Shown piece after piece: positions 1 to 7,453 of a stretch of DNA of 25,587 bases; within the stretch, counting starts at the first letter, position 1, and every line of letters begins with the position of its first letter. A program made the translations under genes and the position numbers. The notes below the pieces were generated by a model. It saw nothing but the letters and a program-made list of their open reading frames with translations, had not been told where the DNA came from and did no database searches. The stretch lies in contig DFEN01000177.1 in the NCBI GenBank assembly GCA_002368685.1, positions 1 to 25,587 of the forward strand, read 5' to 3'. This stretch comes from Lachnospiraceae bacterium UBA3801. Lineage in GTDB: Bacteria > Bacillota > Clostridia > Lachnospirales > Lachnospiraceae.

Positions 1-1379
1 ACAACAAGCTTCTGTTCGAGATGACAGCTAAGTATGGTACGCCATACTTCTCAAACTACATCAATTCAGATATGGAGCCAAGTGATGTTCGTTCTATGTG
101 CTGTAGACTGAGACTTGACCTCCGTGAGCTTCGTAAGAAGTCAGGCGGATTCTTCGGTAGTGGAGAGTCAACAGGATCAGTAGGTGTTGTTACTATCAAC
201 CTTCCACGTATTGCATACCTTGCAAGCGATGAGGCTGATTTCTATGCAAGACTTGATCGTCTGATGGATATCGCAGCCAGATCACTTAAGACAAAGAGAC
301 AGGTTATTACAAAGCTTCTTGATTCAGGTCTCTATCCATATACAAAGAGATACCTTGGAACCTTTGATAACCATTTCTCAACTATTGGTCTTATCGGTAT
401 GAATGAAGTTGGTCTGAATGCTAAGTGGCTTCACAAGGATCTTACACATGTTGAGACACAGAAGTTTGCAGCTGATGTACTTAACCATATGAGAGAAAAG
501 CTCAGCGATTATCAGGAGCAGTACGGTGATCTGTACAATCTTGAGGCTACCCCAGCTGAGTCTACAACATATCGTTTTGCTAAGCATGACAAGGAGCAGT
601 TCCCTGATATCATCACAGCTAATGAGAATGGAACTCCATATTATACTAACTCCTCACATCTTCCAGTTGGTTATACAGAAGATATCTTCACAGCTCTTGA
701 TGTTCAGGATAATCTGCAGACACTTTATACATCAGGTACAGTATTCCATGCTTTCCTTGGAGAGAAGCTTCCTGATTGGAAGTCCGCTGCTAATCTTGTT
801 CGTAAGATTGCAGAGAACTATAGACTGCCTTATTACACAATGTCTCCTACATACTCAGTATGTAAGAACCATGGCTATATAACTGGAGAAGTTTATGTAT
901 GTCCAGATTGTGGAGAGAAGACAGAGGTTTACAGCCGTATCACAGGATATTATCGTCCTATCCAGAACTGGAATGATGGAAAGACTCAGGAGTATATGGA
1001 TCGTCGTGAGTATGACATCATGGTTAGTAAGCTTACACATGATGGCCCTCAGGTAATCAAGTATGATTATTCAGAGCATTCTCGTGAAGGTGCAAATGCT
1101 ACACAGACAGAGTCCGTTAAAGAGGCTGAAATCAAAGAAGAAGTATCTGCATCAGATATGCCTGTAATGTATGTAAAGGATCATTGTCCTAAGTGCAAGG
1201 GCGCAGAGCAGAGATTCAAGCTTGCTAAGGTTGAGTATAGCGAAGTTAACTGCTCAGAGAATATGGATATAGCTAGAGAGCTTAATATCCAGCAGACACC
1301 TACAATCATTGATCCAGATGGAACTAGATACGTGGGAGATAATGCAGCTGCTGAGTGGCTTAAGGCTCATAACGCTTAA
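1..1379 (+). CDS. nrdD: Anaerobic (class III) ribonucleoside-triphosphate reductase with fused C-terminal redoxin domain, 5'-partial
   Basis: The reading frame is open to the left edge (first full codon at base 3), so the N-terminal part is missing; the first internal Met is at 21 and is not the start. Numbering from that Met, I see the NrdD core MTAKYGTPYFSNYINSD and the MCCRL segment at 26-30 (candidate thiyl-radical Cys). A zinc-site-like group follows (C281, H284, C294, C297), and then the glycyl radical motif SRITGYYRP with the radical Gly at 309. NrdD reduces NTPs to dNTPs anaerobically after activation by the radical-SAM protein NrdG. After a charged linker (about 340-378), residues 381-452 form a glutaredoxin/thioredoxin-like domain with CPKC at 389-392 and a cis-Pro-type TPT at 426-428. 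This points to a built-in dithiol reductant rather than formate alone, which is inference. No nrdG follows; the next gene is a TrxB-like flavoprotein behind a terminator. Confidence 0.95.
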   Translation, partial: NKLLFEMTAKYGTPYFSNYINSDMEPSDVRSMCCRLRLDLRELRKKSGGFFGSGESTGSVGVVTINLPRIAYLASDEADFYARLDRLMDIAARSLKTKRQVITKLLDSGLYPYTKRYLGTFDNHFSTIGLIGMNEVGLNAKWLHKDLTHVETQKFAADVLNHMREKLSDYQEQYGDLYNLEATPAESTTYRFAKHDKEQFPDIITANENGTPYYTNSSHLPVGYTEDIFTALDVQDNLQTLYTSGTVFHAFLGEKLPDWKSAANLVRKIAENYRLPYYTMSPTYSVCKNHGYITGEVYVCPDCGEKTEVYSRITGYYRPIQNWNDGKTQEYMDRREYDIMVSKLTHDGPQVIKYDYSEHSREGANATQTESVKEAEIKEEVSASDMPVMYVKDHCPKCKGAEQRFKLAKVEYSEVNCSENMDIARELNIQQTPTIIDPDGTRYVGDNAAAEWLKAHNA

Positions 1380-1410
1380 CAGTAACTGCTAGATTGAAAT
1401 GATTAAAATA

Positions 1411-1460
1411 TAAGCATCTACTGGGACTGCTTGCAGTCACAGGAAGATGCTTATGTTGTT
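1411..1460 (+). terminator. Intrinsic terminator after nrdD
   Basis: A 9-bp perfect outer stem pairs 1411-1419 (TAAGCATCT) with 1445-1453 (AGATGCTTA). An inner GACTGC/GCAGTC pairing extends it, and a modest T-rich tail (TTATGTTGTT) follows. It lies 32 bases after the nrdD stop, so nrdD and the downstream flavoprotein are probably separate transcripts. The tail is weak, so some readthrough is possible. Confidence 0.6.
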
Positions 1461-1535
1461 ATAACAGATATCAATTTGTGAGGTATGAATAGATTTGCAA
1501 GGGGATATATTAATTACAATAGGAGAATAAGTGGG

Positions 1536-2441
1536 ATGTACGATATAATAGTAGTAGGTGGCGGACCAGCTGGTCTTACTGCTGCAATATATGGACTAAG
1601 AAATGGAAAAACAGTTTTCGTTATAGAGAAGTCAGTTTTTGGAGGACAGATAGTCAATTCTCCAAAGGTTGAGAACATACCTGGATTTGACTCTATCAGT
1701 GGAGATGAGTTCGGCGACAAGATGCTGGAGCAGGCTATGGGCCAGGGGGCTGAGGTTACCCTCGAGGAGGTTACCGGGGTTGAGAAAAATGGAAATACAT
1801 TTATCGTAAAAACTGCTGAGGGTGGTGCTTACGAGGGTAGAACGGTTATTCTTGCTACTGGAACAACTCATAGAGTTCTCGGTCTTGAGGGAGAGCAGGA
1901 TCTGATTGGAAATGGTATCAGCTTCTGTGCCGTATGTGATGGTGATTTCTATAGAGATAAGAAGGTTGTTATGATTGGTGGAGGTAACTCTGCATTCGTT
2001 GAGTCAAACCTTCTGGTAGATATAGTAAAGGAACTGGTTATTCTTCAGGATATGCCTTTCTTCACCGCTGATAAGAAGCTTCAGGAACAGGTGCTATCAC
2101 ATGGAAATGTTGAAACACATGTTGGAACTAAGATTCTTGATTATATCATCCAGGATGGACAGCTGAAGGGGGTTAGATACGAAGAGGAAGGCATGGCTAA
2201 GGAAGTAAGTTGTGACGGAGTATTCTTGGCAGTGGGACTTGTTCCAGAGAACGACGCCTTTACTGATATGGCAGATGTTAATGAGGCTGGTTATTTCACA
2301 ACAGATAATATATGCACCACAAAAACACCTGGTATATATATAGCTGGTGATTGCAGAGCTAAGACTCTTAGACAGGTAGCTACAGCTTGTTCTGACGGAG
2401 CATATGCAGCTATTGCAGCATGTGATTTCCTTAAGGGTTAA
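1536..2441 (+). CDS. trxB: Thioredoxin reductase-like flavoprotein lacking the canonical NADPH motif
   Basis: This 301-residue protein has the low-molecular-weight thioredoxin reductase layout. The FAD motif GGGPAG is at 8-13, the redox-active CAVC at 131-134, a second Rossmann motif GGGNSA at 148-153, and the C-terminal FAD motif TPGIYIAGDC at about 264-273. I chose the ATG at 1536 because AGGAG at 1521-1525 precedes it with 10-nt spacing and the FAD motif begins there; an in-frame ATG at 1485 has no good ribosome site. The HRRxxxR stretch that binds the NADPH 2'-phosphate in TrxB is absent: the equivalent segment reads LQDMPFFTADKK (170-181). This fits a ferredoxin-dependent or otherwise atypical reductase of the kind known in clostridia, but the electron donor is inference. 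Its natural partner could be the redoxin fused to NrdD just upstream. The 3' end overlaps the convergent gene by 11 bp. Confidence 0.88.
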   Translation: MYDIIVVGGGPAGLTAAIYGLRNGKTVFVIEKSVFGGQIVNSPKVENIPGFDSISGDEFGDKMLEQAMGQGAEVTLEEVTGVEKNGNTFIVKTAEGGAYEGRTVILATGTTHRVLGLEGEQDLIGNGISFCAVCDGDFYRDKKVVMIGGGNSAFVESNLLVDIVKELVILQDMPFFTADKKLQEQVLSHGNVETHVGTKILDYIIQDGQLKGVRYEEEGMAKEVSCDGVFLAVGLVPENDAFTDMADVNEAGYFTTDNICTTKTPGIYIAGDCRAKTLRQVATACSDGAYAAIAACDFLKG

Positions 2442-3654
2442 AGTATAGCTCTAGACAGGTATAGCCATCTACACCGTGAGTAGAATATGAATAATGATCT
2501 ATTCCCTCATAGTCGAAAACAAAATACATAGCCTCTTCACTTAAATCTGCATCCTTATATGCGCATATAATAGGCTCACGGCTTCCGCTTGCAAGCTGCG
2601 AACTAATATATTCCTTGAGAGAGGCATCATCTTCAAAAAATGAATTATTCTTGACGTAGTAATTTGCATCCATAGAGCTGCAGGTTGCTGCGTCTTTTTC
2701 TTCCCATGTATGATTATTAGAAAGTATCTCATCGCTTACGTTGAAGTAGGTATAAGTAAGCATAGGTTCCTCAGAGATGGGGTCATCCCAGGTAGTATCC
2801 AGGTTGTACCAATTCCCTTCAATCTTAACCTGATCCCACATGTGCCCCTCAGCAACCTGTCCATCCGGAAGTACTACATAGCTGGCACCCTCATGCTCGC
2901 CTGATTCATCGCTTGTTTCTGCGTCTCCGGATACGAGATTTGCCTCAATACCGCAAAGTCTGAGGAGAAGAGCGGATGCACGGGCATAGCCTTCACATAC
3001 AGCCTTATGATTTACAAGTGCACCATAAGCCTGGAACTCAGTTCTATCATTATCATCACTGAAGGCATACTCACAGTTATTTATTATGTAGTCATGAACA
3101 GCAAGCTCCTTCTCGTAGTCCGTCATACTTTCGGTAATATTATTCTGTAGAAAGTCCTCGCATACATCTTTTAGTGTGTTCGCATTATCTATAGCTGATG
3201 GAATATATTCCCCTTCCTGGATAGCCTTAAGTACGTAGTATTCATCCGTTCTATATAGATCAAAATTAACTCCAACATAATAGTCATATACAGGATCCAG
3301 GCCTTCTTCCTGTGAAGAACTAGTTGTGTATGAATATAGTGAAACACGTCCAAATAATGGGTCTATGGAATCCGCTACCTCTTTAAGTTTGTCCTCACCG
3401 ATATCCCCAGGCGCTCTCATATATACATTTGACTCATATGAATTATAGAAGGCGTCCTCGACTCTTTCGTAAACTTCGTCTATGTTATGGGCCGTTTCCT
3501 TCTCCAGTTCTTCATGAATTCTTCTTTCGTTTGCCTCTTCTTCGAGCTGCCTTCTTTCTCTCTCTTTATAAGAGGATATTCCTAAAAAGATAAAGAATAA
3601 TGCAACAAAAATGAATGCTGCGATTACAAAGACTCTGCTACTATTGGATTCCAT
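2431..3654 (-). CDS. Membrane-anchored transglutaminase-like (papain-fold) protein
   Basis: This 407-residue protein has one N-terminal membrane segment (about 8-28) followed by a charged, probably coiled-coil stretch (29-62), so the rest is likely extracytoplasmic. The transglutaminase-core triad is visible: Cys220 in KAVCEGYARA, His271 in GHMWDQV and Asp286 in NLDTTWDDP. Bacterial members of this superfamily act as peptidases, cross-linking enzymes or non-catalytic scaffolds at the cell surface; the substrate cannot be told from sequence. The segment after about 300 is Asp/Glu- and Tyr-rich and unassigned. The start is supported by AAAGGAG 8 bases upstream of the ATG. It faces trxB and overlaps its 3' end by 11 bp. 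It is divergent from the riboswitch/ABC transporter unit, with about 440 bp between the starts. Confidence 0.85.
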   Translation of the reverse strand: MESNSSRVFVIAAFIFVALFFIFLGISSYKERERRQLEEEANERRIHEELEKETAHNIDEVYERVEDAFYNSYESNVYMRAPGDIGEDKLKEVADSIDPLFGRVSLYSYTTSSSQEEGLDPVYDYYVGVNFDLYRTDEYYVLKAIQEGEYIPSAIDNANTLKDVCEDFLQNNITESMTDYEKELAVHDYIINNCEYAFSDDNDRTEFQAYGALVNHKAVCEGYARASALLLRLCGIEANLVSGDAETSDESGEHEGASYVVLPDGQVAEGHMWDQVKIEGNWYNLDTTWDDPISEEPMLTYTYFNVSDEILSNNHTWEEKDAATCSSMDANYYVKNNSFFEDDASLKEYISSQLASGSREPIICAYKDADLSEEAMYFVFDYEGIDHYSYSTHGVDGYTCLELYFNP

Positions 3655-3747
3655 AATAATCTCCTTTGAAACCGAATAAACCTATTCAACATAGATTTAT
3701 ATTATCATAAATATATCAAAATAACATGATTAATATTAAAATTGTGG

Positions 3748-3776
3748 TTGACAGTTCTCAGATTAATTGTTATTTT
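3748..3776 (+). promoter_or_regulatory. Sigma-A-type promoter driving the riboswitch leader
   Basis: A perfect -35 TTGACA at 3748-3753 is followed after 17 bp by TATTTT at 3771-3776. The predicted start near 3783 falls at the first base pair of the putative riboswitch P1 helix, which supports the pairing of this promoter with that RNA. Confidence 0.65.
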
Positions 3777-3782
3777 GAAAGG

Positions 3783-3882
3783 GCAGTGAGGGAGTAGCTG
3801 TCGAACACTTATTCGTTTCATATAATCGTCATCACAAGCGTAAAGCTTCGGTTTATGAGTAATTAGCGAGACTTATTTGCAG
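3783..3882 (+). promoter_or_regulatory. Putative yybP-ykoY (Mn2+-sensing) riboswitch aptamer
   Basis: The RNA carries the hallmark blocks of the yybP-ykoY class in the right order: GGGAGUAGC at 3790-3798, CGUCAUCAC at 3828-3836, and GCGAGAC at 3866-3872 just before the closing strand. P1 can form between GCAGUGAG (3783-3790) and CUUAUUUGC (3872-3880), with one bulged U. A P3-like hairpin forms from CGUAAA and UUUAUG (about 3839-3856). This class senses Mn2+ and usually turns on metal efflux or stress proteins. The 3' strand of P1 is also the 5' arm of the terminator, so ligand-stabilised P1 would allow transcription to continue (an ON switch). The match is from memory of the consensus, not a covariance search. 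The first gene downstream is the FtsX-type ABC transporter. Confidence 0.78.
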
Positions 3883-3945
3883 AAACTTAAACCTAGAATC
3901 AAAGGATTCAAAGTTTGATTTTCTGCAAATGGGTCTCGTTTTTTT
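3867..3945 (+). terminator. Riboswitch-controlled intrinsic terminator
   Basis: CGAGAC, UU and AUUUGCAGAAA (3867-3885) pair with UUUCUGCAAAU, GG and GUCUCG (3920-3938). Counting two G-U pairs, this is a continuous 19-bp stem, followed by seven T at 3939-3945. The interior forms a second stem (AAACUU/AAGUUU and GAAUC/GAUUC around an AAAG loop). The 5' arm overlaps the last helix strand of the putative Mn2+ aptamer, so the two structures exclude each other. That is the usual expression-platform design. Confidence 0.85.
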
Positions 3946-4018
3946 GTTGATGATGTAAATAATAAATAATTTTAATAAGATTAATTTAACTATTGTTAAT
4001 GAAATTATTATTTTTGGA

Positions 4019-4047
4019 TTGACAAAATCTAAAATATGGGATATATT
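4019..4047 (+). promoter_or_regulatory. Second sigma-A-type promoter, between the riboswitch terminator and the ABC transporter
   Basis: TTGACA at 4019-4024, a 17-bp spacer and TATATT at 4042-4047 form a near-consensus promoter, with a start predicted near 4054. It lies after the riboswitch terminator, so the transporter could be transcribed without passing the metal switch. The AT-rich stretch 3946-4018 between terminator and promoter holds no other element I can identify. Confidence 0.6.
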
Positions 4048-4059
4048 GAACACGTGAAT

Positions 4060-4079
4060 ATATGAATATTCGTTCATAT
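4060..4079 (+). promoter_or_regulatory. Operator-like inverted repeat after the second promoter
   Basis: ATATGAA (4060-4066) and TTCATAT (4073-4079) are a perfect 7-bp inverted repeat around a 6-bp spacer, with GAATATTC nested at 4064-4071. It starts about 6 bp after the predicted start site of the second promoter and ends just before the AGGAG ribosome site (4084-4088). Position and symmetry suggest a repressor site; the TGAA...TTCA half-sites resemble those of some TetR-family proteins. No regulator gene is in the window, so the binding protein is unknown. Confidence 0.4.
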
Positions 4080-4095
4080 GAAAAGGAGAATAATT

Positions 4096-4812
4096 ATGAC
4101 AGAGTTTGAAAGGAAGTTTTTAGAGATCGTTGATCTGAAGAAGGGCTTTGGTTCTGGGGATTCCCGACAAGAGGTTCTGAGAGGAATGAATTTTACAGTT
4201 GCAAAGGGTGAGTTCTGTGTATTACTTGGACCATCTGGTTCAGGAAAATCGACACTACTAAATATCATTGGTGGTATAGATAATCCTGATTCGGGTTACA
4301 TTTCCATCAGTGGCGACAAGCTGGAAGAGATGGGAGAGAAGGGGCTTACCCAATATCGCCGTAAGCATCTCGGTTATGTATTCCAGATGTACAATCTGAT
4401 TCCAAATCTAAATGTGAAGGAAAATATAGAGGTAGGAGCTTATCTATCTGATAACCCTCTTGAGATAGATGAGCTTCTAAATACGCTGGGGCTTTATGAG
4501 CATAGACATAAGCTTCCAAATCAGCTGTCTGGTGGCCAGCAGCAGAGAGTATCAATAGGACGAGCTATTGTTAAGAATCCAGACATTCTTCTCTGCGATG
4601 AGCCAACAGGAGCGCTGGATTATAATACTTCAAAGGAAATACTCAAGCTGATAGAGGATGTTAATCAGAAGTACGGAAATACAATTATCATGGTTACACA
4701 TAATGAGGCTATAAAGAATATGGCAGATCACGTGATCAAGCTTCGTGATGGTGTTGTTCGACACAATAATATTAACGAAAACAAGATATCAGCAGTTGAT
4801 CTAGATTGGTAG
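4096..4812 (+). CDS. ABC transporter ATP-binding protein, MacB/LolD/BceA type
   Basis: This 238-residue ATPase has all catalytic motifs: Walker A GPSGSGKST at 45-53, signature LSGGQQQR at 144-151, Walker B ILLCDEP at 164-170 and the switch His202 in VTHN. The sequence, including VFQMYNLIPNLNVKENIEV and DEPTGALD, is typical of the family that partners FtsX-like permeases in mechanotransmission, lipoprotein release, peptide resistance or efflux. I chose the ATG at 4096 because AAAAGGAG ends 7 bases before it; an ATG at 4078 lies inside the operator-like palindrome and upstream of that ribosome site. The permease gene follows after 29 bp with its own AGGAG. Expression may be controlled by the Mn2+-riboswitch-like leader and by the second promoter. 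The substrate is not deducible. Confidence 0.93.
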   Translation: MTEFERKFLEIVDLKKGFGSGDSRQEVLRGMNFTVAKGEFCVLLGPSGSGKSTLLNIIGGIDNPDSGYISISGDKLEEMGEKGLTQYRRKHLGYVFQMYNLIPNLNVKENIEVGAYLSDNPLEIDELLNTLGLYEHRHKLPNQLSGGQQQRVSIGRAIVKNPDILLCDEPTGALDYNTSKEILKLIEDVNQKYGNTIIMVTHNEAIKNMADHVIKLRDGVVRHNNINENKISAVDLDW

Positions 4813-4841
4813 TTATGTAAACTAAAACGAGGAGAAATAAT

Positions 4842-7400
4842 ATGAGTAAGATAAAGAGCCCACTTAAGAAAAGAGTTCCTAGAGAGCTCCTGGGTGAGTG
4901 GCATAAATATCTGGTTATAGCGCTATTTCTTATAATTATGATTGGCTTTATCTCAGGAATGTATGTAGCAAACAATAGTATGCTTACATCCGCAGAGAAA
5001 AAGAAAATTGAATATAATCTAGAGGATGGTTCCTTTGAATTAGATGATAAGGCTAGCGAGGAAATGCTCACTGCTCTTGAAAAGGGTGAGAAGGCAGACG
5101 TTAAACAGTTTTATCTGGATAAGGCTTACGAAGAAGCTGATAAGAAAGTGAAGAAGGCGGTCGACGAAGCATTTCCTGAGGAATTTATAGGTAGCGATGA
5201 ATATAATGAGGCTCTGGATGATGCAATAGAGGAGGCTCATAAGGAAGTAGAAAAGGAAGTTGACGAAGAGTATGATAAGGCGGCAGATAAGTATGATCTG
5301 GAGAATCCAGACTATAAGGCTGTTCCTATCAAGATATATGAAAATTTCTACAAGGATGTTGAAGAAGATAGAGACGGGGACGGCGAGAAGGACGGAACTG
5401 TCAGAGTCTTCAAGGATAGAACAGATGTAGATCTTTACAGCATTCACGAGGGCGAGATGCCTAAGGCAGATAACGAGATAGCTATCGACAGAATGCATGC
5501 AGATAATACTGGAATCAAGGTGGGAGACACTATAACGGTAGGAGATGTGGAATATAAGGTTACAGCTCTTGTGGCGCTTGTAAACTACAGCACACTTTAT
5601 GAGAAACCTACGGATTCTATGTTTGATGCCATAAATTTTGACGTCGCAATTGTTACTGAGGAAGGTTTTGATAACCTGCACAAGAATATTCATTATAATT
5701 ATGCCTGGACCTATAACGAAAAGCCTGAGGATCAGGTGAAGGAAAAGGAACTATCCGAAAATGTTATGGCTGCACTTATCTCACAGGCGGTTACTGACGA
5801 GGTTGAAATAGAAGGCTTCCTTCCTAACTATTCAAATAATGCGATTCACTTTGCTACAGATGATATGGGTGGTGATAAGGCCATGGCTGGAATCATGCTC
5901 TATATTTTAGTTGCGGTATTGGCATTTATATTCGCAATAACAATCAGTAACACTATTACTAAAGAGGCCTCTGTCATAGGTACACTTAGAGCCTCTGGTT
6001 ATACTAAATCAGAGCTGATAGTTCACTACATGACCATGCCAGTAGTTGTTACACTTATTGCAGCAATTATAGGAAATATTCTAGGCTACACGAAGATGAA
6101 AGAAATAGTAATTAACATGTATTACAACAGCTACAGTCTTCCAACCTACGAAACCTATTGGAACTCAGATGCATTTATCAAAACTACTGTTGTTCCACTT
6201 ATAATAATGTTTGTTGTGAATCTATTTGTTATAGTGAGGATGATGAGATTCTCCCCACTTAGATTCCTGAGACATGATCTAAAGAATACTAAAAGAAAGA
6301 AGGCGGTTAGACTTCCTCGTTGGAAATTCATCGGTCGTTTCAGAACGAGAATCTTCCTTCAGAATATACCTAACTATATCGTGCTTGTGCTCGGAATAGC
6401 ATTTGTCATGCTTATGCTTTCAATGGCAGTTGGTTTCCCAGATTCGCTTGATGCATATAAAGACGATGTTACAGATATGATGTTTGCAAAGAATCAGATG
6501 ATACTTAAGACGACAGAGGATGACGATGAAAATGAAATAAAGACTACTACAGCTTCTGCAGAGAAGTTCGCAATGAAAGGTCTCGAATATGTATCTGGAG
6601 ACGAGGAAAATCTTCATAAGGAAAGTATATCTGTATACGGAATAGAAGATAATAGTAAATATATCCAGGTACCGGGTGGCCTAAAGGAAAATGAAGTCTA
6701 TATTTCTCAGACCTTCTCTGAAAAGTACAAAATCGAAGTTGGTGATGAGTTTAAACTAGATGAGAAGTTCGATAATGATGTATATACGATGAAGGCTGTC
6801 GGAGTATACGATTATGCGGGTGGACTATCAGTATTTATGCCGATAGAGAACTACCGCGAGTTCTTTGATGAAGATGAGGACTACTTCACAGGCTTCATGG
6901 CAAATGAAGAAATAGAAGGAGTAAATGATAAGTACATCGCGACTACAATAACTGAGGATGATGTGCTCAAGATATCCAGACAGCTGGATCATTCGATTGG
7001 TGGCTACATGGTATATTTCCAGTATGCATGTATCATACTATCTGCAATCCTTATATATCTTCTTACAAAGATAATTATTGAGAAAAATGAAAATGCCATT
7101 TCCATGGTCAAGATACTGGGATATGAGAATAAGGAAATCAGCTCCCTATATCTTACTTCAACTACCTTTGTAGTTATTGTTTCGTGTATCATAGGTATAG
7201 TTGCAGGTTACTTTGCTATGAATATTATTTTCCAAAAGTATTTGATGAAGATGGAGGGATGGTTCCATTACTATGTTTCGCCAATAGGCTTTGTCAAAGA
7301 ATTCTGTTTTGTGTTCATAGCGTATCTGATAGTTATGTTTATAGATTATAATAGAATAAAGAAGATACCTATGGACGAGGCACTTAAAAATGTGGAGTAA
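4842..7400 (+). CDS. FtsX-type ABC transporter permease with a large acidic extracytoplasmic domain
   Basis: This 852-residue permease has one N-terminal membrane segment (about 23-44), then about 300 residues outside the membrane. A first FtsX unit follows (segments near 350-370, 396-416 and 447-466), then a segment near 510-530, a second outer domain (about 535-715) and a second FtsX unit (near 723-744, 771-792 and 818-836). The motifs VIGTLRASGYTKSEL and MVKILGYENKEI are the cytoplasmic coupling loops of each half. The first outer domain is strongly acidic and helical (about 50-160) and carries DRDGDGEKDG at 176-185, which resembles the Ca2+-binding loops of EF-hand, dockerin or thrombospondin type 3 repeats. 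Such a loop may let the transporter bind a divalent metal, which would fit the leader upstream; that link is inference. AGGAG at 4830-4834 sets the start. Confidence 0.92.
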   Translation: MSKIKSPLKKRVPRELLGEWHKYLVIALFLIIMIGFISGMYVANNSMLTSAEKKKIEYNLEDGSFELDDKASEEMLTALEKGEKADVKQFYLDKAYEEADKKVKKAVDEAFPEEFIGSDEYNEALDDAIEEAHKEVEKEVDEEYDKAADKYDLENPDYKAVPIKIYENFYKDVEEDRDGDGEKDGTVRVFKDRTDVDLYSIHEGEMPKADNEIAIDRMHADNTGIKVGDTITVGDVEYKVTALVALVNYSTLYEKPTDSMFDAINFDVAIVTEEGFDNLHKNIHYNYAWTYNEKPEDQVKEKELSENVMAALISQAVTDEVEIEGFLPNYSNNAIHFATDDMGGDKAMAGIMLYILVAVLAFIFAITISNTITKEASVIGTLRASGYTKSELIVHYMTMPVVVTLIAAIIGNILGYTKMKEIVINMYYNSYSLPTYETYWNSDAFIKTTVVPLIIMFVVNLFVIVRMMRFSPLRFLRHDLKNTKRKKAVRLPRWKFIGRFRTRIFLQNIPNYIVLVLGIAFVMLMLSMAVGFPDSLDAYKDDVTDMMFAKNQMILKTTEDDDENEIKTTTASAEKFAMKGLEYVSGDEENLHKESISVYGIEDNSKYIQVPGGLKENEVYISQTFSEKYKIEVGDEFKLDEKFDNDVYTMKAVGVYDYAGGLSVFMPIENYREFFDEDEDYFTGFMANEEIEGVNDKYIATTITEDDVLKISRQLDHSIGGYMVYFQYACIILSAILIYLLTKIIIEKNENAISMVKILGYENKEISSLYLTSTTFVVIVSCIIGIVAGYFAMNIIFQKYLMKMEGWFHYYVSPIGFVKEFCFVFIAYLIVMFIDYNRIKKIPMDEALKNVE

Positions 7401-7453
7401 GATAGATAACCTACTTCGTTCAGAATAACATATGGGAAGTTTTAGTTAATTAC

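Noticed and set aside
526..882. Plus-strand alternative frame of 118 codons inside nrdD
   Set aside because: It overlaps highly conserved NrdD sequence in another frame and has no coding features of its own.
1485..1535. Upstream ATG at 1485 as the trxB start
   Set aside because: It would add 17 residues before the FAD motif and has no good ribosome site, while 1536 has AGGAG at 10-nt spacing.
2671..2702. Hairpin plus T-run (GCAG/CTGC then TCTTTTT) as a trxB terminator inside the transglutaminase gene
   Set aside because: The stem is only 4 bp and the site is about 230 bp past the trxB stop, so it is not convincing.
3853..4077. Minus-strand open frame of 74 codons across the leader region
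   Set aside because: It runs antisense through the riboswitch terminator and second promoter, has no ribosome site and no protein-like features.
5040..5693. Long minus-strand open frame (217 codons) inside the FtsX permease
   Set aside because: It is a shadow of the acidic coding region: it has no ribosome site, shows Ile/Leu/Cys-rich composition typical of antisense translation, and the plus-strand gene is clear.
7083..7240. Possible frameshift or truncation near the second FtsX unit of the permease
   Set aside because: The frame is continuous through all expected membrane segments to a normal C-terminus.
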